Origin: Achromobacter xylosoxidans A8
GTDB taxonomy: Bacteria > Pseudomonadota > Gammaproteobacteria > Burkholderiales > Burkholderiaceae_B
Direction of reading: 5' to 3'
Length of the DNA stretch: 64,000 nt
Assembly (NCBI RefSeq): GCF_000165835.1
Contig: NC_014640.1
Span: 6,572,001-6,636,000, forward strand
Shown here: positions 1-8,454 of the stretch, one piece after another
Position numbering within the stretch: the first letter of the stretch is position 1
How the letters are laid out: each line of letters begins with the position of its first letter
The notes under the pieces: generated by a model
The model's input: only the letters and a program-made list of their open reading frames with translations
What the model was told of the DNA's origin: nothing
The model's database searches: none
Translations under genes and position numbers: made by a program

Positions 1-15
1 CTGCGCCGCCTCGCC

Positions 16-1452
16 ATGATCGCGTCCCTCTCGATGCGCCTGGCGCTGATGTTCACGCTGGCGGTGACGCTCACCGCCTCGGTTTGCTCCGTGCTGCTGC
101 AGGGATCCCTCAGGCAATCGCTGCAGCAACAGATACAGCGCGAGCTTGAGTTGCGTCATTCGTTTCTGGATCCGCTGCTGATGTCGCGACAGTCGCCGGC
201 GACCTGGCATGACGCCGTGTTCGCGCACAGCCCGTTTGCGTCGAACCGCATGGTCAATGCGCAGCACTGGATCCTCAGCGACGACCCGCTATACCGCCAT
301 GGCGGAGAACCGCCCAAGAGCGTGACGTCGAGCCAGCTACCCGACGGATTTTCCATCCTGCCAGGGGCAACCGATTGCTGTCCGTTGCACGTGCTTATCA
401 CCACCATACCGCCGGCGGGCATCCGGCCCGCGGTGCGGTCGGTCATCTCGCTCGACTCCTCCCCCTACATACAGACGCTCGACGACTTTACGGCCATCCT
501 TGCCTCCTTATCCATTGCGGGTTCCTTGCTGGTGGCGATCCTAGGCTACTTCATTGCGCGGGCGGGCCTGCACCACGGTCGACGTCTCGGCGGCCAGGCT
601 CGAGAACTGACGCCAGGCAATAGCGGACAGCGGCTACGCCTGGAACGGCTTCCCACCGAAATCAAGGACCTGGCCGCATCGTTCAACGGCGTTCTCGATC
701 GGCAGGAAGTGGCCTGGCGACAGCTGGAAAGTTTCAACGCCAATGTTGCGCACGAACTGCGCACGCCGCTGACCAATCTCATCGGTCAGACTCAGTTTGG
801 CCTGCGCGCGTGCAGGACCGAACACGAATTCAAGGAATTACTTCTGTCCAACCTGGAAGAACTGGAGCGGATGACGGCCATCGTCAACGATATGCTGTTT
901 CTGTCACATGCGCAGACTGGCCAGATGGCCCTGGACCTGGGAGAAGTTTCGCTACGGGAAGAGGTTGCCAAGACCATGGAGTACCTCGAACCGCTATTCG
1001 AGGAAAAGGGACTGGCAATCGTTCTGGAAGGTGAAGTCCGCATGCACGCGGATCGGCGATTGTTCCATCGGGCGGTGGCGAATCTGCTGGAAAATGCCGT
1101 CCGCCACGCAGTCCCGCAAAGCAGGATCAGCTTGCGGCTGACAGAACAAGACGGCTTCGCCCACGTGTCCGTCGCCAATCGTGGAAACCCTATCGATCAG
1201 CAGGTCCTGCCGCGCCTGTTCGAACGCTTTTTCAGGGCGGAAGCCGCGCGCAGCCGTAGCAGCAAGCATCACGGCCTGGGACTGGCGATCGTCAAGGCCA
1301 TCGCGACAGTCCATCAGGGCGACGTATTTGCACGCAGTGCGGGCGGCATCAATACTTTCGGGTTCACATTGGCCTGCCCGCTCCCTTTACCTGCTCACAC
1401 GGTAGAGATGTCGAGCCAGGTTGGGAAGCCTGTCCGACTGGCGGTTGGATGA
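16..1452 (+). CDS. Sensor histidine kinase, heavy-metal (CusS/CopS/IrlS) type
   Basis: A 478-residue inner-membrane two-component sensor kinase. A first membrane segment (about residues 6-30), a periplasmic sensor region and a second segment (about 156-180) lead into a HAMP region. A HisKA domain follows, with the phospho-acceptor His246 in VAHELRTPLT. The ATPase domain has N-box NLLEN (356-360) and glycine box GLGLAIV (near 420). The usual DxGxG loop is replaced by ANRGNPI, as often seen in metal-sensing kinases. The ATG lies in an ATGA arrangement with a TGA at 17-19 in another frame, which may end an upstream response regulator outside the window. The signal sensed is inferred from family resemblance only; copper, silver or other stress are all possible. 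Confidence 0.85.
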   Translation: MIASLSMRLALMFTLAVTLTASVCSVLLQGSLRQSLQQQIQRELELRHSFLDPLLMSRQSPATWHDAVFAHSPFASNRMVNAQHWILSDDPLYRHGGEPPKSVTSSQLPDGFSILPGATDCCPLHVLITTIPPAGIRPAVRSVISLDSSPYIQTLDDFTAILASLSIAGSLLVAILGYFIARAGLHHGRRLGGQARELTPGNSGQRLRLERLPTEIKDLAASFNGVLDRQEVAWRQLESFNANVAHELRTPLTNLIGQTQFGLRACRTEHEFKELLLSNLEELERMTAIVNDMLFLSHAQTGQMALDLGEVSLREEVAKTMEYLEPLFEEKGLAIVLEGEVRMHADRRLFHRAVANLLENAVRHAVPQSRISLRLTEQDGFAHVSVANRGNPIDQQVLPRLFERFFRAEAARSRSSKHHGLGLAIVKAIATVHQGDVFARSAGGINTFGFTLACPLPLPAHTVEMSSQVGKPVRLAVG

Positions 1453-1565
1453 CAATCAACCTACGGCAATGCCGTATAATTAAAAATTCGCCATCGCCGC
1501 CATCATGGCACGACGGCATCACCCCCTGGGACGCCACGCAGGCGCCACCCGACTTTTGAAGAGCC

Positions 1566-1823
1566 ATGAAGAATGCTGCCCCGACGGCGCGCAGCGCACC
1601 GTGGCAGGCGTCGCATATCAGCGAAGCACGCAACCGCGTGGGCCTGCCGCAAACGGATTTCGCTGAACTGCTGGGCGTGAGCGTACGCACGCTGCAAGAT
1701 TGGGAGCAAGGCCGGCGCACCCCCTCGGGCGCGGCGAAAACCCTGCTGCAGGTAGCCATGTTGCACCCCGAGACCCTGCGAGAACTGCCCCCGTGGCGCG
1801 CCAACGAACACGCTGAATCTTGA
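1566..1823 (+). CDS. XRE-family helix-turn-helix regulator, antitoxin-like
   Basis: An 85-residue protein made almost entirely of one Cro/C1-type helix-turn-helix (residues about 17-60, core LPQTDFAELLGVSVRTLQDW). It resembles the NadS/HigA-type DNA-binding proteins usually paired with a toxin. No toxin-like frame lies next to it: upstream is the sensor kinase and downstream is rimO, 83 bp away. A perfect TATAAT lies at 1475-1480, about 85 bp upstream of the ATG, but I find no good -35 at normal spacing. It may be a solitary regulator of its own promoter and perhaps of rimO. Function is inferred from the fold only. Confidence 0.8.
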   Translation: MKNAAPTARSAPWQASHISEARNRVGLPQTDFAELLGVSVRTLQDWEQGRRTPSGAAKTLLQVAMLHPETLRELPPWRANEHAES

Positions 1824-1906
1824 GGCCCGCCGCCCCGGCCTCGCCCGACATGAACAACACATCCGCCGCGCGACACGCTCGCCGCGCGATTTTTTGGTGA
1901 ACTAGA

Positions 1907-3340
1907 TTGGAAATCCTCGAAACCTCCCGGCCTGGCAAGGGCCCTGGCAAGACCGACAGCGCTGACGCGAACGCGTCCGCCGCCGCCACCCTGGCCAACA
2001 CCATCGCCGCCGTCAACGCCGAAGGCCGAACCCCGCGCGTGGGCTTCGTTTCCCTGGGCTGTCCCAAAGCCCTGGTCGACTCCGAACGCATCCTGACCCA
2101 ACTGCGCACCGAAGGGTACGAAGTCACGCCCGAGTATGACGATGCGGACGTGGTCGTCGTCAACACCTGTGGCTTCATCGACAGCGCCAAGGCGGAATCG
2201 CTGGAGGCCATCGGCGAAGCGCTGGCCGAGAACGGCAAGGTCATCGTGACCGGCTGCATGGGCGTCGAGGAATCGGTGATCCGCGACGTGCACCCCAGCG
2301 TGCTGGCCGTGACCGGCCCGCAGCAGTATGAAGAGGTGGTGCGCGCGGTTCACGAGGCCGCCCCGCCCAAGAAAGATCACAACCCCTACCTGGATCTGGT
2401 GCCGCCGCAAGGCATCAAGCTCACGCCGCGCCACTACGCCTACCTGAAGATCTCGGAAGGCTGTAATCACCGCTGCAGCTTCTGCATCATCCCGTCGATG
2501 CGCGGCAATCTGGTCAGCCGGCCGGTGGGCGACGTGCTGAGCGAAGCCGAGCGCCTGGTCAAGGCCGGCGTGAAGGAACTGCTGGTGATTTCGCAAGACA
2601 CCAGCGCCTATGGCGTGGACGTGAAGTACCGCAGCGGCTTCTGGAACGGCCGTCCGGTAAAGACCCGCATGACCGAGCTCTGTATGGCCTTGTCCGAGAT
2701 GGGCGTGTGGACGCGCCTGCACTACGTGTATCCGTATCCGCACGTGGACGAGGTGATCCCGCTGATGGCCGAAGGCAAGATCCTGCCCTACCTGGACATT
2801 CCGTTCCAGCATGCCAGCCCGCGCATCCTGAAGGCCATGAAGCGCCCGGCCTTCGAGGACAAGACCCTGGCCCGCATCAAGCGCTGGCGCGAGATCTGCC
2901 CGGACCTGACGATACGCTCGACCTTCATCGTCGGCTTCCCCGGCGAAACCGAGGAAGACTTCCAGTACCTGCTGGACTGGATGCAGGAAGCGCAGTTGGA
3001 CCGCGTCGGCTGTTTCCAGTATTCGCCGGTGGAAGGCGCGCCCGCGAACCTGCTGGACAATCCGGTGCCGGACGATGTCAAGCAGGAACGCTGGGAACGC
3101 TTCATGGAGCTGCAGCAATCGATCTCGACCGCTCGCCTGGCGAAGAAGGTGGGCCGCGAGATCGACGTACTGATCGACGAAGTGGACGAAGACGGCGCCG
3201 TGGGCCGCAGCAGCGCCGACGCGCCCGAGATCGACGGCTGCGTCTACGTCAGTTCGGACAAGCCGCTGAAGGCGGGCGATCTGGTGCGCGTCCGCGTCAC
3301 CGATTCCGACGAATACGACCTCTGGGCCGACGCGATCTGA
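1907..3340 (+). CDS. rimO: Ribosomal protein S12 methylthiotransferase RimO
   Basis: A 477-residue radical-SAM methylthiotransferase that adds a methylthio group to the conserved aspartate of ribosomal protein S12. The N-terminal MTTase domain shows the three cluster cysteines in [15 protein letters not shown] and TGCMG. The radical-SAM motif is [10 protein letters not shown] (CX3CX2C), and a TRAM domain ends the protein. An in-frame TGA at 1898-1900 rules out a farther start. The TTG at 1907 has the Shine-Dalgarno-like TGGTGA 7-8 bases upstream and no ATG precedes the MTTase domain, so TTG is the best start. This leaves an Ala-rich N-terminal extension of about 40 residues before the conserved core. 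Confidence 0.95.
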   Translation: MEILETSRPGKGPGKTDSADANASAAATLANTIAAVNAEGRTPRVGFVSLGCPKALVDSERILTQLRTEGYEVTPEYDDADVVVVNTCGFIDSAKAESLEAIGEALAENGKVIVTGCMGVEESVIRDVHPSVLAVTGPQQYEEVVRAVHEAAPPKKDHNPYLDLVPPQGIKLTPRHYAYLKISEGCNHRCSFCIIPSMRGNLVSRPVGDVLSEAERLVKAGVKELLVISQDTSAYGVDVKYRSGFWNGRPVKTRMTELCMALSEMGVWTRLHYVYPYPHVDEVIPLMAEGKILPYLDIPFQHASPRILKAMKRPAFEDKTLARIKRWREICPDLTIRSTFIVGFPGETEEDFQYLLDWMQEAQLDRVGCFQYSPVEGAPANLLDNPVPDDVKQERWERFMELQQSISTARLAKKVGREIDVLIDEVDEDGAVGRSSADAPEIDGCVYVSSDKPLKAGDLVRVRVTDSDEYDLWADAI

Positions 3341-3359
3341 ATCCGGTCTCGCGCGCGGC

Positions 3360-3677
3360 TCAGGCTTCCAGCAGCTTGAGCCCCGCCACCCCGCCCACGA
3401 TCAGCGCGATGCACAGCAGGCGCGCGGCGGATGGCGAATCCCCGAACAGCATGATGCCCAGCACGGTAATGCCCACGGAGCCTATGCCGGTCCAGATGGC
3501 ATAGGCCGTGCCGGCGGGCAGCTGCTTCATGGCCAGCGTCAGCAAGAACACGCTGCCGAGCGCGGCGGCAATGCCGATCACGCTCGGCCAGAAACGGGTC
3601 CAGCCGTCGGCATATTTCAAGGCCAGCGCCATCACGATTTCCACCGCGCTCGCGGCGACCAGAATCAACCAGGCCAT
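3360..3677 (-). CDS. sugE: SugE/Gdx-type small multidrug resistance exporter
   Basis: A 105-residue protein with four predicted membrane helices, the normal size for the SMR family. It carries the membrane-buried Glu13 needed for proton-coupled export, followed by the SugE-like stretch LKYADGW, and the conserved GTAYAIWTGIGSVG in helix 3. These features resemble SugE/Gdx (guanidinium export) more than EmrE. It is transcribed divergently from the HxlR-family gene at 3759, and an inverted repeat between them suggests control by that regulator. I see no guanidine riboswitch in the roughly 80-bp gap. Substrate is inferred from family resemblance. Confidence 0.85.
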   Translation of the reverse strand: MAWLILVAASAVEIVMALALKYADGWTRFWPSVIGIAAALGSVFLLTLAMKQLPAGTAYAIWTGIGSVGITVLGIMLFGDSPSAARLLCIALIVGGVAGLKLLEA

Positions 3678-3722
3678 CTCGGCCTCCTGCCAGGGCTAGG
3701 GAATCGCCAGCGTAAGGGCTAT

Positions 3723-3758
3723 AGTTACCTAAGGACAAGTACGCACCTTTTGGTAACC
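3723..3758. promoter_or_regulatory. Inverted repeat between sugE-like gene and HxlR regulator
   Basis: GTTACC at 3724-3729 and GGTAAC at 3752-3757 form an inverted repeat. Partial symmetry continues inward (CTAAGG facing CCTTTT). It lies directly before the regulator start codon and 46 bp from the exporter start, so it is a plausible operator for the HxlR protein acting on both genes. Confidence 0.5.
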
Positions 3759-4160
3759 ATGAAAAAGCTTGCCGCACTCTCGCCTGCTGGCGACGTATTC
3801 GACGCCGCGTGCCCCTCGCGCCGTGCCCTGGAGCTGATTGCCGGCAAATGGGTGCCGCTGATCCTGCCGGCGCTCGAGCACGGCCCCTTGCGCAACAACG
3901 AGCTGCTGCGCAGGCTGGACGGGATTTCGCAGAAGGTCATGACGCAGACGCTCAGGGAACTGGAACGCCACGGCCTGGTGCTGCGCGAGGATCTGGGCAC
4001 CGTGCCGCCGCATGTGAGCTACCGCCTGAGCGAACTGGGCCGGTCCTTGAATGTGGCGCTGGTCGCGCTGGACCGCTGGGCCGAGCAGCATCATGCGGCG
4101 CTGGACGCGGCGGCGCACCTGCACGACGCGCGCGCCGCCTCCTTGCCGCAAGCGCGCTAG
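3759..4160 (+). CDS. HxlR-family winged-helix transcriptional regulator
   Basis: A 133-residue HxlR-type winged-helix DNA-binding protein. The typical N-terminal cysteine is in DAACPSRRALELIAGKW, followed by LRNNELLRRLDGISQKVMTQ (recognition region) and the wing LVLRED. I chose the ATG at 3759; a TTG at 3750 would add three residues. No strong ribosome-binding site is visible before either. It is divergent from the SugE-like exporter and probably controls it. Its stop codon overlaps the end of the convergent ferritin-like gene. The inducing signal is unknown. Confidence 0.85.
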   Translation: MKKLAALSPAGDVFDAACPSRRALELIAGKWVPLILPALEHGPLRNNELLRRLDGISQKVMTQTLRELERHGLVLREDLGTVPPHVSYRLSELGRSLNVALVALDRWAEQHHAALDAAAHLHDARAASLPQAR

Positions 4161-4168
4161 TTGCGCGC
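4152..4168. other. Hairpin spanning the two convergent stop codons
   Basis: GCGCGC (4152-4157), TAGTT loop region, GCGCGC (4163-4168). The stop codons of the HxlR gene (4158-4160) and the ferritin-like gene (complement of 4157-4159) both fall in it. It has no T-run, so it may be a weak or factor-dependent transcription barrier. Confidence 0.45.
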
Positions 4169-4717
4169 CAGGAAGTCCGACATGTCGTCGGCGTGCTCTT
4201 CTTCCACGGCCAGTATCTCTTCCAGCATGCGGCGCGTGGTGGAGTCCTGCTCGCCGATGTAGTCGATCATCTGGCGATAGCTGTCGATGGCAATGCGTTC
4301 GGCGATCAGGTTTTCCTTGATCATGTCCTCCAGCGAGGCGCCTTCCACGTACTCGGAATGGCTGCGCTCGAGCAGGCCCTTGGGCGACAGGTTGGGCTCG
4401 CCGCCCAATTGCACGATGCGTTCCGACAGCCGGTCCGCGTGCTCCTGTTCCTGCGTGGCGTGTTCGGCGAATTCCGCGGCCACGGGCTCGGCGTTGAGCC
4501 CGCGCGCCATGAAGTAATGGCGCTTATAGCGCAGCACACAGACGATCTCGGTGGCCAGCGCCTCGTTCAGCAGCTTCAGCACGGTCTGCCGGTCGGCGCG
4601 ATAGGTGTCGGTCACCGCGCCGGACTCGATGTCCTTGCGCGCCTTCGCGCGTATCGCCTTGACGTCCATCTCGAACGGGCGGCCGGCCTGTGTTTGGGTA
4701 CGGGTTGCTTGTTCCAT
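4157..4717 (-). CDS. Ferritin-like di-iron protein (bacterioferritin-like)
   Basis: A 186-residue four-helix-bundle protein of the ferritin-like superfamily. Iron ligands are visible as the helix Glu in NEALATEIV, the EHATQEQEHAD segment, a Glu in IKENLIAERIAID and the C-terminal EEEHADDM. The likely role is iron oxidation and storage or protection from oxidative stress in the cytoplasm. The start at 4717 is supported by GAGGAG about 7 bases upstream; an in-frame extension to 4780 lacks such a site and family similarity. It stands alone, with the LOG gene divergent beyond a 221-bp gap. It differs from classical Bfr and could equally be annotated as a generic ferritin-like domain protein. Confidence 0.8.
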   Translation of the reverse strand: MEQATRTQTQAGRPFEMDVKAIRAKARKDIESGAVTDTYRADRQTVLKLLNEALATEIVCVLRYKRHYFMARGLNAEPVAAEFAEHATQEQEHADRLSERIVQLGGEPNLSPKGLLERSHSEYVEGASLEDMIKENLIAERIAIDSYRQMIDYIGEQDSTTRRMLEEILAVEEEHADDMSDFLARN

Positions 4718-4938
4718 ATCGTGGCTCCTCTTGGTTAAGTGAAAGCACTGCGACACTGGGCTTCCAGTCTCTCCGAACAACCCAGTCTACCGATCGTGGC
4801 GGAACATGCTGTGTCCAAACATTGCCCCTGCCCCCGAAATCGGGGCGTCCGAAATGGTTTTCGAACCTTGCGTAAACTATGGGCTTCCCGAAAACCCGTG
4901 ACGCAATCTGTAACGGGATAGGCTTCACCCAAAGATCT

Positions 4939-5526
4939 ATGACTCTGAAGAACATTTGCGTGTACTGCGGCTCGAACCCGGGCGCCCGGCCGGATTACAT
5001 CGAACAGGCCCGCGTGCTGGCCCGTGAACTGGTGCAGCGCGATCTGGGACTGGTCTACGGCGGTTCGGTCGTGGGCATCATGGGCGTGGTGGCCAATGAG
5101 GTGCTGGCCGCCGGCGGCCGCGTGATCGGCGTGATTCCCGAACTGCTGATGAAGAAAGAGCAGGCGCACCGCGGCCTGACCGAGCTTCACATGGTGCAGA
5201 CCATGCACGAGCGCAAGGCCATGATGATGGAAAAGGCCGACGGCTTTATCGCGCTGCCGGGCGGCGCCGGCACGCTGGAAGAGTTCTTCGAGGTCTGGAC
5301 CTGGGCGCAACTGAACATGCACAACAAGCCCTGCGGCCTGCTGAACATCGCCGGCTACTACGACGCGCTGGTCCAGTTCGTGAACCATGCGGTCGAGGAA
5401 GAATTCATCCGCCCCCAGCATCGCGACATGCTGGTGGTGGAAGAGGACCCTGCCCTGCTGCTGGACCGCTACGCCATGTACGAACCGCCCAATGTCTCGA
5501 AGTGGTTCGAACAGATCAAGGCCTGA
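4939..5526 (+). CDS. LOG-family protein (cytokinin riboside 5'-monophosphate phosphoribohydrolase type)
   Basis: A 195-residue Rossmann-fold protein of the LOG family, formerly misnamed lysine decarboxylase. The N-terminus is ICVYCGSNPG, the nucleotide-binding part LVYGGSVVGIMG, and the catalytic PGGAGTLEEFFE motif is intact. Family members release free bases from nucleoside 5'-monophosphates; in bacteria the physiological role is unsettled. The ATG at 4939 gives the normal family length; an in-frame upstream start at 4879 adds residues with no similarity. A short gap of 37 bp leads to the following gene, so they may be cotranscribed. Confidence 0.9.
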   Translation: MTLKNICVYCGSNPGARPDYIEQARVLARELVQRDLGLVYGGSVVGIMGVVANEVLAAGGRVIGVIPELLMKKEQAHRGLTELHMVQTMHERKAMMMEKADGFIALPGGAGTLEEFFEVWTWAQLNMHNKPCGLLNIAGYYDALVQFVNHAVEEEFIRPQHRDMLVVEEDPALLLDRYAMYEPPNVSKWFEQIKA

Positions 5527-5563
5527 CGCCATCCATCAACCCGACCACCACGGAAGGCCCGCA

Positions 5564-6130
5564 ATGCCCACCCATGCGTTGACTCCCGCCAGCACCGAGT
5601 CCGTACTGCGCGACTACTTTCACGCCAAGGACGAGAACCGCCCGCACTACATGGCGCGCGCGTTCGCCCCGGACGCGGTGCTGAAGATGGCATTGCGCAC
5701 GCAAGCCATCGCCTTTCCGCCCGAGTCGCATGGGCTGGCCGCGATCACCGACACCCTGGTGCGCAAGTTCGGCCAGACCTACGACAACGTCTACACGTAC
5801 TACCTGGCGCGGCCCGAGGCCGGCGCGCGCCTGCCCGCTTACCAATGCGACTGGATCGTGGGCATGACGGAAAAGGCCAGCGGCAACGTCCGCGTGGGCT
5901 GTGGCCGGTATGAGTGGGAGTTCCAGCCCGAGCCGTATCGCGCGACCGGCCTGGTCATCACCATCGAAACCATGGTGACCTTGCCCGCGCATGACACCGA
6001 AGCGGTTTTCGGCTGGCTGCTGGGGCTGGACTATCCCTGGACCAGCGCCGCCCGCGTGGTGGCCGCCGCGCCGCCGCTCGAAGGCCTGGCTCCCGTCGTG
6101 CACTATCTGCTGCATCCGAACGGCAGCTAG
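5564..6130 (+). CDS. Conserved hypothetical protein, possibly SnoaL/NTF2-like
   Basis: A 188-residue soluble protein without signal peptide or membrane segment. The opening stretch (VLRDYFHAKDENRPHYMARAFAPDAVLKM) resembles the start of SnoaL/NTF2-like folds, in which a helix pair is followed by a curved sheet, but I cannot assign a function. The start at 5564 has the ribosome-binding site GGAAGG 7 bases upstream; the open frame extends back to 5387 inside the LOG gene without support. It lies 37 bp after the LOG gene and 50 bp before the HAD phosphatase on the same strand. Confidence 0.65.
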   Translation: MPTHALTPASTESVLRDYFHAKDENRPHYMARAFAPDAVLKMALRTQAIAFPPESHGLAAITDTLVRKFGQTYDNVYTYYLARPEAGARLPAYQCDWIVGMTEKASGNVRVGCGRYEWEFQPEPYRATGLVITIETMVTLPAHDTEAVFGWLLGLDYPWTSAARVVAAAPPLEGLAPVVHYLLHPNGS

Positions 6131-6180
6131 GGCCGGCGCTAGACTGCTTCCCGTATCAACAGGCTCTAGAGATTCACGCT

Positions 6181-6807
6181 TTGAAATACGACATTGCCGC
6201 TTTTGATTTCGATGGAACCCTGGCGGACACCATGCCCTGGTTCAATTCCATCCTGAACACGGTGGCCGACAAGTACGGCTTCCGCAAGATCGACGCGTCC
6301 GAACGCGAACAGCTGCGGCACCGCGATGCCGCCGACATCCTCAAGTTCCTCGGCATCCCGCTGTGGAAGCTGCCCGCCATCATGGCGCACGTGCGTACGC
6401 TGATGCAGGAGATCGATCCCAGCGTGCACCTGTTCGACGGCATTCCCGACGCGCTGGCGCGCCTGAAGGCGGGCGGGCTGCGCCTGGCGGTGGTCAGCTC
6501 GAACTCCATCGAGAACGTGCAACGCGTGCTGGGCGCGGAAACCGCCGCGCTGTTCGACGACTACGAATGCGGCACCGACCTGTTCGGCAAGTCCGCCAAG
6601 ATCGACCGCCTGCTCAAGCAGCACGGCACCGCCCCCGAGCGCTTCCTGCTGGTGGGCGACGAAATGCGCGACATCGACGCCGCCCGCAAGGCCGGCGTGC
6701 GCATCGGCTCCGTCGCCTGGGGCTATAACCATGTCGAGGCGTTGCGCGAGCGCGGCCCCGACGAGCTGTTCCTGACCGTAGCCGACCTGCCAGCCACGCT
6801 GGCCTGA
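6181..6807 (+). CDS. HAD-superfamily hydrolase (Gph/phosphoglycolate phosphatase-like)
   Basis: A 208-residue HAD phosphatase. Motif I is DFDGTLADT (Asp nucleophile and acid/base), motif II Ser is in AVVSSNS, the motif III Lys is probably in GKSAKIDRLL, and motif IV is LLVGDEMRDIDAARKAG. A helical cap domain sits between motifs I and II, as in the subfamily containing phosphoglycolate phosphatase and nucleotidases. The start is a TTG at 6181 directly before KYDIAAFDFDG, with only AGAGA as a ribosome-binding site. The gene is followed after 17 bp by the FMN enzyme. Substrate unknown. Confidence 0.85.
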   Translation: MKYDIAAFDFDGTLADTMPWFNSILNTVADKYGFRKIDASEREQLRHRDAADILKFLGIPLWKLPAIMAHVRTLMQEIDPSVHLFDGIPDALARLKAGGLRLAVVSSNSIENVQRVLGAETAALFDDYECGTDLFGKSAKIDRLLKQHGTAPERFLLVGDEMRDIDAARKAGVRIGSVAWGYNHVEALRERGPDELFLTVADLPATLA

Positions 6808-6824
6808 ACCTGGAAGCCCCAGCC

Positions 6825-7451
6825 ATGCACATCGATCCCGCCCATCTGGTCACCGACGCAGACGCCTTGCAGGCGTTGTATGGCGCGTCCGGCGAAGCCT
6901 CCCTCAAGAAGGAAGTGGATCATGTGCATCCGCACTACCGCGCCTTCATCGAGGCCGCGCCGTTCGCGGTGCTGGCGACCGCGGGCCCGGATGGGCTGGA
7001 CGCCTCGCCGCGCGGCGATCCCGCCGGCTTCGTGGTGGTGGAGGACGACAAGACGCTGCTGCTGCCGGATCGCCGCGGCAACAACCGCATCGACAGCCTG
7101 CGCAACATCCTGGCCGACCCGCGGGTCGCGCTGCTGTTCCTGGTGCCGGGCGTGGGCGAGACCCTGCGGGTCAATGGTGCTGCGCGCATCAGCGTGGATC
7201 CTGCGCTGTTGGCGCGCTTTGAGATGGATGGCAAGCTGCCGCGCTCGGTGCTGATCGTGGACGTGCACACCGTGTACTTTCAGTGCTCGCGGGCCTTGCT
7301 GCGCTCCAAGCTGTGGGATCCGGCGACGCAAGTGCCGCGCAGCGCGCTGCCCAGCGTGGGCTGCATCCTGTCTGATCTGACGGCAGGCACCTTCGACGGC
7401 GTCACCTACGACCGCGAACTGCCGGCCCGCGTAGCCAGCACCTTGTATTGA
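6825..7451 (+). CDS. Pyridoxamine 5'-phosphate oxidase-family FMN protein
   Basis: A 208-residue split-barrel flavoprotein. The conserved block FAVLATAGPDGLDASPRGDPAGFV and the following LLLPDRRGNNRIDSLRNILADPRVALLFLVPG match the PPOX-class probable FMN-dependent enzymes (MSMEG_1061/DR_2398-like families). Such proteins are oxidoreductases of unknown substrate and are not PdxH itself. It starts 17 bp after the HAD gene, probably in the same transcript. It converges on fmt, and a GC-rich hairpin separates the two. Cytoplasmic. Confidence 0.8.
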   Translation: MHIDPAHLVTDADALQALYGASGEASLKKEVDHVHPHYRAFIEAAPFAVLATAGPDGLDASPRGDPAGFVVVEDDKTLLLPDRRGNNRIDSLRNILADPRVALLFLVPGVGETLRVNGAARISVDPALLARFEMDGKLPRSVLIVDVHTVYFQCSRALLRSKLWDPATQVPRSALPSVGCILSDLTAGTFDGVTYDRELPARVASTLY

Positions 7452-7460
7452 AGGGCAATC

Positions 7461-7480
7461 CCGGGGCCGCCTGGCCCCGG
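7461..7480. terminator. GC-rich hairpin between convergent genes
   Basis: A perfect 8-bp stem, CCGGGGCC (7461-7468) and GGCCCCGG (7473-7480), with loop GCCT. It lies 9 bp after the FMN-enzyme stop and 5 bp from the fmt stop. There is no T-run, so it is at best an imperfect bidirectional terminator. Confidence 0.5.
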
Positions 7481-7485
7481 CAGGT

Positions 7486-8427
7486 TCAGGCCGGCTGCCA
7501 GCCGCGCGCGAACACATCCACGGGCTGGCGCTTGCCGCCCGCCTTCTGCAATTCCAGCAAGCGCAGCACGCCGCTGCCAGTGGCGATGTCGATACCTGTG
7601 GTGTCGACCCGCAGCACGCTGCCGGGCGCGGCCGTGGTGGCCTCATCCAGCGCCTGCGCGCGCCAGACCTTCACCGGATCGGCCAGGCCGGGCAGGCGGA
7701 TGCTGGCGCCCGGCACGGGGTTGAAGGCGCGCACGCGGCGCGCCAGCAGTCCGGCGGGCTGGGTGCAGTCGAGGGCGCCTTCGGCCTTGTCGAGCTTGGC
7801 GGCATAGGTCACGCCGGCCTCGGGCTGCTTGCGCGGCGTCAGGCCGCCCTGGGCCAGGGCGGCCAACGCTTCAACGATGGCCTCGCCGCCCGCCAGCGCC
7901 AGCGCATCGTGCAGCTCGGCCGCGGTGGTATCGCCGCCGATCGGCACCACGCGTTCCAGCAGCATGTCGCCGGTATCCAGGCCCTGGTCCATCTGCATGA
8001 TGGTCACGCCGGTCTGGGCGTCGCCGGCTTCGATGGCGCGCTGGATGGGCGCGGCGCCGCGCCAGCGCGGCAACAGGCTGGCATGAATGTTCAGGCAACC
8101 CAGGCGCGGCAGATCCAGCACCCACTGCGGCAGGATCAGGCCATAGGCCGCCACCACCATCACGTCAGGCGCCACGCGCTGCAGCAGGGCCTGCGCCTCG
8201 CTGGCCTCTTCGGGATAACGGCCGTCCAGGCGCAGGCTGCGCGGCTGGGCGACTTCGATGCCGGCTTCCAGCGCCGCCTGCTTGACGGGGCTGGGCGTCA
8301 GCTTCAGCCCGCGCCCGGCCGGACGGTCGGGCTGGGTCATGACCAGAGGGATCTCGTGGCCGGCGGCGCGCAAGGCGTCAAAGGCGATACGGGCGAATTC
8401 CGGCGTGCCGGCAAAGACTAGGCGCAT
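7486..8427 (-). CDS. fmt: Methionyl-tRNA formyltransferase
   Basis: A 313-residue enzyme that formylates initiator methionyl-tRNA using 10-formyl-tetrahydrofolate. The Rossmann formyltransferase domain begins [12 protein letters not shown], the folate and catalytic segment reads [18 protein letters not shown] (Asn and His), and LDTGDM carries the catalytic Asp. The C-terminal OB-fold tRNA-binding domain starts near residue 208. It follows def by 27 bp on the same strand, the usual def-fmt pair, so addition and later removal of the formyl group are encoded together. Confidence 0.96.
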   Translation of the reverse strand: MRLVFAGTPEFARIAFDALRAAGHEIPLVMTQPDRPAGRGLKLTPSPVKQAALEAGIEVAQPRSLRLDGRYPEEASEAQALLQRVAPDVMVVAAYGLILPQWVLDLPRLGCLNIHASLLPRWRGAAPIQRAIEAGDAQTGVTIMQMDQGLDTGDMLLERVVPIGGDTTAAELHDALALAGGEAIVEALAALAQGGLTPRKQPEAGVTYAAKLDKAEGALDCTQPAGLLARRVRAFNPVPGASIRLPGLADPVKVWRAQALDEATTAAPGSVLRVDTTGIDIATGSGVLRLLELQKAGGKRQPVDVFARGWQPA

Positions 8428-8454
8428 GGGAAGAAGACCGGGAAATGAAAAAAA

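Noticed and set aside
1566..1823. Toxin-antitoxin pair
   Set aside because: Only an antitoxin-like regulator is present; no adjacent small toxin frame on either strand.
1364..3118. 584-codon open frame antisense to rimO
   Set aside because: It mirrors the codon bias of rimO on the other strand, is rich in His/Gly/Ala/Arg without any domain, and spans past the kinase end. No start context. A shadow frame.
3678..3758. Guanidine riboswitch before the SugE-like gene
   Set aside because: The leader is too short and I see no guanidine-I motif; a protein operator explains the symmetry better.
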